DNA of 64,000 bases from Triplophysa rosa (taxonomy: Eukaryota; Chordata; Actinopteri; Cypriniformes; Nemacheilidae). The stretch spans positions 26,029,525-26,093,524 of the forward strand of contig NC_079891.1 in NCBI RefSeq assembly GCF_024868665.1. Direction: 5' to 3'. The position numbers were made by a program, and so were the translations under genes. Below, in pieces: positions 53,601 through 62,600 of this stretch. The notes beneath the pieces are model-generated. The model ran no database searches. It was not told where the DNA came from and saw only the letters and a list, made by a program, of their open reading frames with translations. Position 1 is the first letter of the stretch, and every line of letters starts with the position of its first letter.

Positions 53601-56600
53601 GGTCCGGGAATAGAAAATATTATTAGAAACACAATAGAAGTCAAATTTTCAAAAAACAAATCTTTGTTGTCCTTCTGAAACCTTGTATGTCCAATTTCGC
53701 TGTTTTTCAGGGAATGGATAAAACACTGTACTTTAAGTTGACAAACACTTTTTAATCTTTTTTATTGGTTAGATATCTGCAAAACCCAGTGACAAACATG
53801 AAGGGTGACTAATAATAATGATTCACGAAATATGGAGATACAAGGTTTCAGAGGACAGCAGCAAAATGTGTGTGCTCATTCACAGCATCACATACTGACT
53901 CTGAACTCCATGTTTTTTCCAGTAGTGAGCTGACTGTCAGACCAGATGATTTAAAAACAACATGTATCAGTGAAATATTCGAAACATCTGCGTTTGTAAC
54001 TATTTGAATGATAAGTGTTATTGTCATATAGTGAGATCATGACACTTGTGCTGTGAGATTGCAGCGCTCTGAGCTCATGTTCAGTGCCTTCGCTGTGTGT
54101 TCTACATGCTGTTTGTTTCCAAATCTATTCACAGCGCGTCCCACAAGCTGCCACTTCTGTCTGCCTGAAAGTAAATGGAGCCAGAGCTCAAGGTGAAATT
54201 TGTTTGAAATTTGATAGAAATTTGTGTGCTTACGATGGAAGTCAATGGGGAGCAATGTTGTTTGGTTACCAACATTGTTTAAAATATCTTCTTTTGTGTT
54301 CTGCAGTAGAAGGAAAGTCCATTCCAAAGGTTTGGAATGACATGAGATAGTAAATGGTGCAAAAATGTAAATTTTAACTATGAGCTCTGTGGTCATGGTG
54401 ATTTTGACAAATTCACCTTGTCAGGGTTCTTTATTACATGACCACAGAAAATATGAGATTAAAGCCCATTACACACTGCCTCTGATATTTTCGTCCGTCA
54501 TAAAAAAATTCGGACCGGGTTCGATTTTCTGCGTTTTTCGCATCCGTCATTAATTTTGAGTGGCCTTTTTTTAACAATTCAGAGACACCGTACAAACGAC
54601 AGGCAAATACGAAAAAACGCATACGAAAAATTCGGACTGTATGTGCAAAGACCTTAAAGGTATCGTTTGTAGTTCAGCTGGCCCTTTCTTTTCCACCAAA
54701 TAGTTCTGGTTTCCAAGACATGCCAATGTCTGCTTCACCACCATCTCCGGTTATAAACGTAGATATCTACAATCACATTCCTCAATTATTTCATAGGTAG
54801 CTGCTCAGAAGGTTTAGATCACAGCTGTTATTCTTGGCAAGCTTAAAGTTTCAAATAAACATCCTGCTTCGCCCATAGAGATTAAAACCCTTGGAAACCT
54901 GTATAAATATGTTCAATGCATTATTTCTTATAAATAGGCCTGCTCTGGTAATGATAGAAACAACAGTTTTGACATAGAAAAGTAAATAAATGTGGTGTTT
55001 TGTCAATGAAAGGTTAGAGTGGAAGCATAGAGAAGAAAATCTGTTTTAGGAATGGAAGGTTTGAAGATTGACATCTGCATAATATGGACCGCTGGGGACA
55101 AGTGAAAAGCAAAAAGGCCTCCTCGGGTGAGAAGTGACAAGCTGGTTTCGGCAGCCCTGCGGCACTCTGGTATGTCACAGTGGGATTGGGCCAACCAGAG
55201 CGCGAGGCAGATGCCACTTCCAGAATTGAACCGAAGCATTCTTAGAGCCGGCCAGAGGCTTTCGATCTATAAAGAGGCATTTCTAGAAGAAATCAAAAAG
55301 TTGACAGGCTTGTCCATTCTGTTCCAATGGCCTGTGGAGGGATTCAGAATGAGAAAGGTGCTTTGTTCTGTTCCCTAAAGAATGCAGCACTTCCTGTCTC
55401 CATGGGCGGCCTTGTGGGCACAGATGCTGTGATGTTGTTTGCAAGCCGTACCTTCCTTCATTTGATGCAGTCAATGGCAAATAACACCTTATTACAATGT
55501 AACCTTGCAACCTGTTGGCACTTCCTGCATCTTTTGGATGCAACTCACAAGTCATCACGTAAAGAGAAAGTGTAGACTTCATGTTGAAAATCGAAAAGGC
55601 CTGCCAGAGGTTGAATTGAGATGGCTCATTTTCCTTCAGCTGTCGCCTCAGGGGAGATGCGAGACAATCCATCCTCTCTCATATTCTGCATTCACATATT
55701 ACAATAGTAGACAGGTTTATCTTTGTATTGGTCTCTGGTGAACAAACTCTCTCAGATGTGTTGAAATACGAGCAACATTCTTATTGGTACCTTATTTGGG
55801 TATTTATTGTCTCATTTATAAATGCTGCATTGAGGAGGGCTTTTCAGATCATTTTTTAGGTTATTGAAGGAAACTTGGACAGAATTCAGGTGTGTGTGTG
55901 CATGTGTGTGCGTGTGTCTTTGCACTTGTCAAACCACTTTTAAACTCCTTTTAATTGCATCCAGTAAGGAAGTCATTTGAACCAATTATGTGTCAATACA
56001 GCAGTCGCTCAGTTTATCGCTTGGTGTCAACTCACATTTTAACTTTACTTTCCAGTGACCTACTTTTAAGAAACTACAACTACAAAGCTAGAGTGAAACT
56101 CACTGTTCTCATATTCTCTTCATTCTTTCCCCTGAGATTGTTAATTACATTCGGGCACCACGGCTGGCTTGTATCGGTTTCTTTGGTATGCTTTGTTGAC
56201 TTTGGTCTGTGTGTGCGTACGGTAACTTTTCCAGCATTTCTACCAGTTCTTCTTTTCACGTTTTTCTTAAAAGTGGACTTTAAATCCCAACAAATTGATG
56301 ATATTTGCAGAGCAGGGCGTATTTCTCCCGCTCTTCTGATCTTTCTCTAAAGGAAGAACGTTTTTGGCAACTAATCCCGAATCGCAGCTTAAAATTAGCT
56401 GTTTCAGAACTACAGCTCTGCCAGAGACAAATCCAGCCTCCCCGAACTGAGGAAAGAGGGAATGTGGAGTCGCAGACTTCCGTATTTCAAAGGCCTGTCA
56501 TGTACGTGACGGAAACTTTGCAGAGGGTTTTACGCGGGTGTCAGTCTTACAAAGCGAAATCTTCATTAACTGTGATATATCTGTCAACAGTCTCACTACA

Positions 56601-59600
56601 AGATCTTTAAATTGCTTAGCTTGCTGTGTATTGACCGGATTGAGTTCAAGTCAAACTAGCAGGCAGTCGGTTTTCTGAATAAAATGAAGCATTTTAGTTT
56701 TTTTTTAACGCAGAGACCATTTTTGACGGAAAGATATTAGGGAAAATTGTTATTGTCAAACAGAAAGAGGTACAACGCTCCTTTTGAATAACTACAGTGA
56801 TTTCTGACTTCCAACAAAGACGCTTAGAGTGTTATAAAAGCGCAGTGTTTAAAGTAAACACGTGCATTTACAAAGCTAATCCGTACATGTCCTCTCTCTT
56901 AGAGCTTCTCTGATGTCTTTTTGCTTTCACTCAAGATGACTTCTAAAGCAGTGTGGAGGAGAAAGACTTAAAATAGCTTTAAACAGTAATTGAGGTTCAG
57001 ACTGGAAGGCGAGGACCGTCGTTCACATGCATAAACCACCAACCAGAAATAAAAACGTATGGGATTCTAAACCAAGCCCATGTCCTGCAGGTCACACCTC
57101 CCTTTCTAAATTATAGGTGTTAGATGCAGATTTGGATTTAGCACCATCTAAGCTTTTATATTTTACATTTATATCATATCATACATTTGCATTTATGCAT
57201 TTGGCAGACGCTAAAAGCGACTTACATTGCATTGTACTATACATTTGTTTCTAACTATGTGCAATCCCCTGGGATCGAACCCATGACCTTGGCGTTGCTA
57301 GCGCCATGCTCTAACCACTGAGCCACAGGAAAGCACATATCATATCATACATCATATTATCGCTCACATATTGAATCTTTTGTGAGTATTAATTGACCAT
57401 TTTTGTAATGTATATGTTACTTGTGAAGAAAACACATCTGCAAGTCTTGAGAACCTTGATCTTAAAGGGATAGTGCACCCAAAGAAAAAAATTACGTCAT
57501 TTACTCGCCTTCGAGTTGTTCCAAATCTGTATACATTTCTTTGTTCTGATGAACACGGAGAAAGATATTTGGAAAAATGCTTGTAACCAAACAGTTCTTG
57601 GACCCATTGACTACCATAGAAGGAAAAATCACTTTATAAATTTCAAAATTCAAAAGAATATATTTTGAAGAATGTATCACAGCAAACAGTTCTGGGGCAT
57701 TTTTGACTACCATTGTCATTTTTCCTACTGTGGTAGTCAATGGGGTCCAAGAACTGTTTGGTTACAAGCATTCATCCAAATATCTTTCTCTGTGTTCAAC
57801 CAAACAAAGAAATTTATACAGGTTTGGAACAACTAGAGAGTAATTCATGACAGAATTTTCTTTTTTGGATGAACTATCCCTTTTATTTAAGAGAGTAGGA
57901 TTGCACAGTGTACCGTTGCTATTATGGTAGCATCACAATGCTAAAGCTTCAAAATACAGTGTCGCTCTATTTTTTAAACGGTAGTATCGTTTTAGTACTC
58001 GCATTAACATTCATTTAAGCACTTAATTCCTCCTTTTTACGGTGTTTCTCTCCTAAATGAATCCGTGTTTTGAACAACTCTGATTTGAGATGATTGAGAT
58101 GATGATTCAGTGTGAGTCATTCATCTGGAATGTATCGTTGTTGAATAAATCAGTCGTTTTCAATGAATTGATTGAATGATTCACCAAGCCTAACATTTCC
58201 CTTTATAAAAATTGCTGTATAAATGAAATTTGTTGCACAGTTGAATTAGTTCCCACGTGAAAAATTTTCTAGTGTATACTTTAGTATTTACTACAGTAAA
58301 CTTTACTAAAATTCCTAGACACTTGTTTTTGAGTCTTACCATAGTACATATTAAAGTATACAACGGTATTTGCAACAATTTATTAAATTACTATACTGTA
58401 GTTAGCACTACAAAATATTGTAGCGTACAGTATAATACAGTTTACTATAGTTAATACAGAATGTTTCATTTAGATCTGTGTATTAAAGGGGTCATATGGT
58501 GTGAACACGTGTTTTTCTGTGTCTTTGGTGTGTTATAAGTTGCCCATGCATGTATTAGACACGTAAAATTGCAAAAATGAAAGTGTGGGAACAAAAGATG
58601 CATTCTATCTAAAAGCGAATGCTCACCCAGACCTGCCTGAAACATCTCGTGTAACCACACCCCCACAAATCTACGTCACTTCTTGGTATGATTTGACTAA
58701 GACCGCCCAAATGTATACGCAAGTAAGGTGGGCGTACCTGTCAGTACAATTGCTTTGGAACCTGATGTTCCAAATATGGTAAGAGGCGTTACATTTCCGT
58801 CACACGCTTGCAGTATTCGACCAATCACTACACACTGGTTAACTGGCCAATCATAGCACACCTCGCTTTTCAGAGCGATGAGCTTTGTTAAAAATCAGCG
58901 CGTTTCAGAGTGTCGGGGCAAAGAGGAGATACAAACATGCACGGTGTGTGGAAAATACAGCGTTTATGAACCTTAAATCGTGTATATACATTGCATTACA
59001 TCTAAAACAAACGATAATATTTGTTTTAGCCGTGTCATATGACCCCTTTAAGGAAATTTGGTTTATTTAGTAGATTTCGATTATAAACATGGTACAGCAT
59101 CGTGTTACTATTTGGTATCAGTAAACTTCAGCTGGCAGTATCGTAAGATATGTTTATGGGACCGGGACAACCCTAGCTTACTCGACAGTTCAGTGAAAGT
59201 ATATATTTGACTTGTAAGATCTGTCATGTTTGAGATGTTGAGTTTTTGGAATTTCGAGTGAAAAGATCCAAATGATGTGTGTTAACTAGAATCTGTTTGT
59301 GTCTGCAGCTTCTGAAAACGAATAACTGGATGTCGGCACACAGACACGGCTGCTGACATCACCCGGCCAGAATGCATCGAATAGACAATCAACCTCCTTT
59401 GATATGCTTGTTTGTTTTCGTTAGATCAGTCGATATCTTGAATTGCTCAGCGCTACAGCACATCCAATTCAGTCTTCAAATCCTAGCCTGTGAAAAATCA
59501 TAGACGAGCGGATGCACAAACAGCTTCCCAGAAACAGCACGAGCAAATCCAAAGAAAGGCACGCAGTGATCCATACGTCAGCACTTCTGCCGGTTCATTT

Positions 59601-62600
59601 AGCATCTTCCAAGAGAATTATTCACTCCCTACAACCACTGCAAACTTCTCTTGGTATTTTCAGAACGCTTGTGTGTTTTGTGGTGGAGGTGTTGACCCTA
59701 AATCAGCAGAAAGGAGCTACTTTAAGTCATGTTTTCTGGTGTACTCGCTGATTTCATTGGTTTGTGATTGGGACGCTACTATCGAGCAGCAAATCGTCTA
59801 TTGGAGTATTGGCTTTTTTGTGACATTTTGTCTGTTTAACTGCTCACTGTATCTGTGAAAGTGGAGTGTCTTTGATTTTCTGTCTCTTTTTCTCTGTCCT
59901 GATAATCATGTCTTTGTCCTACCCTGTTATTTAGTCCACTTTTCATTTTCATTTTGCCAGGTGGGACACAACACTGATGGGAGGAAATACAATCAGTATA
60001 TACTCCAGAGCGTGTTTATGTTATGTCTTGTGTGTGATCTCTAATTCTGTTGTGAATGTGTGTGCAGGTTTTGAATTACTCTATCAGCCGGAAGTGGTTC
60101 GTCTATACCTGTCCTTGCTTACAGAGAGTCAGAACTATAACACTCTTGAAGCAGCGGCCGGGGCTCTGCAGAATCTCAGCGCGGGACAGTGGACAGTAAG
60201 TCACTGCATTATAGTAAATGTGGAATGTAGTAGGGTTTGGGAATGTAGAAGCAGTACTGTAACGTTTTTGTTCAAAATGCAGTAAAGAAAAAACTGTTAT
60301 TAAGATGTTGGGTGCAACTTTATCAGTTTGATGTTATTTGACTTTAACACACGTATAGTAACCTCCGATTTTATGTTTCAAACCGTGATGGTGATAGAAA
60401 TCAAATGCAAAGTGCAAAGTTAGAGATTTCATTACTTCTGGTTATGTTTTATGGTTCTGCCTCAACTTTTACGTTAAAATCAAATTGGCTTTTCAAGTCA
60501 CCAACATATCCAACAAGCAAGACTCATTGTCCTGCTGGAATGCAATATCTATTCCACTCCCTTTATAAAACCTTATTGTAATTTATTCAGGGTTTGCCAA
60601 AACATCTCATTTCCTCGTGAGAACAATTATGACAGTCTTTGCCACAGTGGCAGGTGGGCTCTCGCCACTCCTTGTGGCAGAAGTCAAGTGACAGAGCTCC
60701 TAATGAACACATTCCCCTATACCTATTACAAGAGTAAATCCCATTAAACTGCCCCACCTTGTTTCCTGCTCCGTGTCTCCTGGAGCAGCTTATGACATCA
60801 AGAGCAGTCATGCATAAGCGCACAGTTTCTCTGAGCGCTTAAACCACCTCAGACCGCCTCATCTCTATGCTTGGCCACACACATGCTAGTCCCAAGTACA
60901 CTGCCGTAGGGAGACGGACATTTCGCGGCTGTGGTCTGTAAGAGGATTTGAGGGGTTTATTTATTAATTTATTACCGCTACTTTTCTGCTGATGTTTTTG
61001 GGATTCTTGTAGTAAGTAGTAACTGTTACAAAGCCTACTAGCGCCTCCTAGTGGCAATAAGTTGCCATTGCTGCACCATAATTGCATCTCAAAAGGTCGC
61101 TTGTGCGTAATACATGAGGTAGGAGAGAGAAATGCACGTCTAGTTCTTTGTTCAGTTTTCTCTCAATGTGTTAAGCACAGGCGATCACTGGTTTTATACA
61201 GCATGTTTCTTTTTATTTCTATAGTGGTCGAACTATATCCGTGCGACGGTGCGTAAAGAGAAAGGTCTGCCTATCCTCGTGGAGCTCCTGCGTTCTGATT
61301 CAGATAAGGTGGTGCGAGCTGTGGCCATCGCACTGAGGAATCTGTCCATCGACCGCCGCAACAAAGACCTCATAGGCAAGAGCAGCATATCCAAGGACAG
61401 ACTTTTTAAAGGGACAGTTCGCACACGAAAACATTTGTTTATCCTTTATATTGTTAAAAAATTGTTTCACTTTCTTTTGAGGAACACAAAATGATAAATT
61501 TGGAAGAATTCAAATTTCTTTTAATTTTAATCGTATGACTTTACAACACTTGCGATATAGTGCATGAGTGGCATTGACCTCTTTTTTACGATATTTTTGT
61601 GTTTCTTAATCTGAATTATAATTACTTGGAAAGTCATTTTAAAGACTTGTTTTTGTGTGTTCGTTGGAAAAAAGTGATATAGGTTTGGGTGGAGATTTAA
61701 GTATTAAATGGGTTGTAATTTTTTGGAAACGCTATTCCTTAGGAATGTAGAAAGTTCATGATTACGGTTTTATTTTTCCTCTGTGTCTGCGACTTGTTTT
61801 GCTTTTTTCCAAAGGTGAATCTCTCATTTCTTTGTAATGTCCTTCCCAGGGAGTTACGCCATGAGGGACCTGGTTAGCAATCTGCCGAGTGGCCAACAGC
61901 GGCCAGCCAAGAACCTAGAGGAAGATACGGTGGTGGCCATCCTAAACACCATCCATGAAATCATCACTGACAGCTCGGAGAACGCTCGCTCGCTCATGAC
62001 CGCTCAAGCTATTGACAAACTAGTGGCCATCAACAGGACCAGGTAAGCACTGGATGAAGAAACCACCAAACTTCTCTTTATCATATTCAGTCTACGGTTT
62101 GTTCACAGCCTTTCCTGTTATGTGATATTATTCACACGACCTTTTAAATGTGTAAATCATTTTCATTTTTAGATGACTATTCCTTTAAGGCTTGTTAAGT
62201 GCAGTAAGTACCAAGCAACAGGTTTTTGATCTGTGGTTTGGTTCCGCCTCTTTCAGCACAGTGCTCTTTGAAGTGACTTATTTTTATCAACGCATGTCAT
62301 TGTTAATATATGCATGTGAAAACGGAATATTAAATAAAGTGTTGTAGATATCAAAAGCAGCAGGCGTCTCTGGAGAGAAGCCGTATGTTAAACAAACCTC
62401 CCCAAATCTTTCCACACATGACCCCATTTAAAACTTTAGATGGTGTTTTCGCCCGAGTACAGTTTGTGCAAAACTAAATATTGATTGTGAGAGATTAACT
62501 TTTTAAACGGTACATGCCTGACTGGAGCGTGGCTGTCTCTCCGACTCTGGAGATGTGCCTTTGAAGTTTTAGACTCCTGGTAATTAAGTGAGGATCACAG

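Larger units (their letters stand above)
40735..60067 (+). other. arvcf intron, 19.3 kb, largest in the window
   Basis: Holds a cluster of DNA elements at 42065-44702, a hairpin at 45910-45954, a possible element at 48775-49765, a hAT element at 50622-51495, an AT microsatellite, a palindromic repeat at 53667-53862, a foldback fragment at 54225-54375, a SINE at 57187-57336, a foldback element at 57462-57885 and a TTAA MITE at 58497-59047. The segments 40735-42060, 46000-48280, 51500-53500 and 54660-57120 show no recognised gene. Many short open frames there lack coding bias and splice context. Confidence 0.7.

Noticed and set aside
55955..56350. 131-codon frame, hydrophobic-looking
   Set aside because: AT-rich, no recognised motif, no suitable splice sites or promoter, within the long intron; expected by chance for this length of sequence.
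57187..57336. Possible tRNA-Ala (AGC) gene
   Set aside because: A and B boxes and an anticodon arm are visible, but the flanking 16-bp duplication and LINE-like tail show that it is a SINE.
59490..59858. 122-codon frame shortly before the exon at 60068
   Set aside because: No similarity to ARVCF or another family, low coding bias, and the Arm-domain sequence is complete without it.
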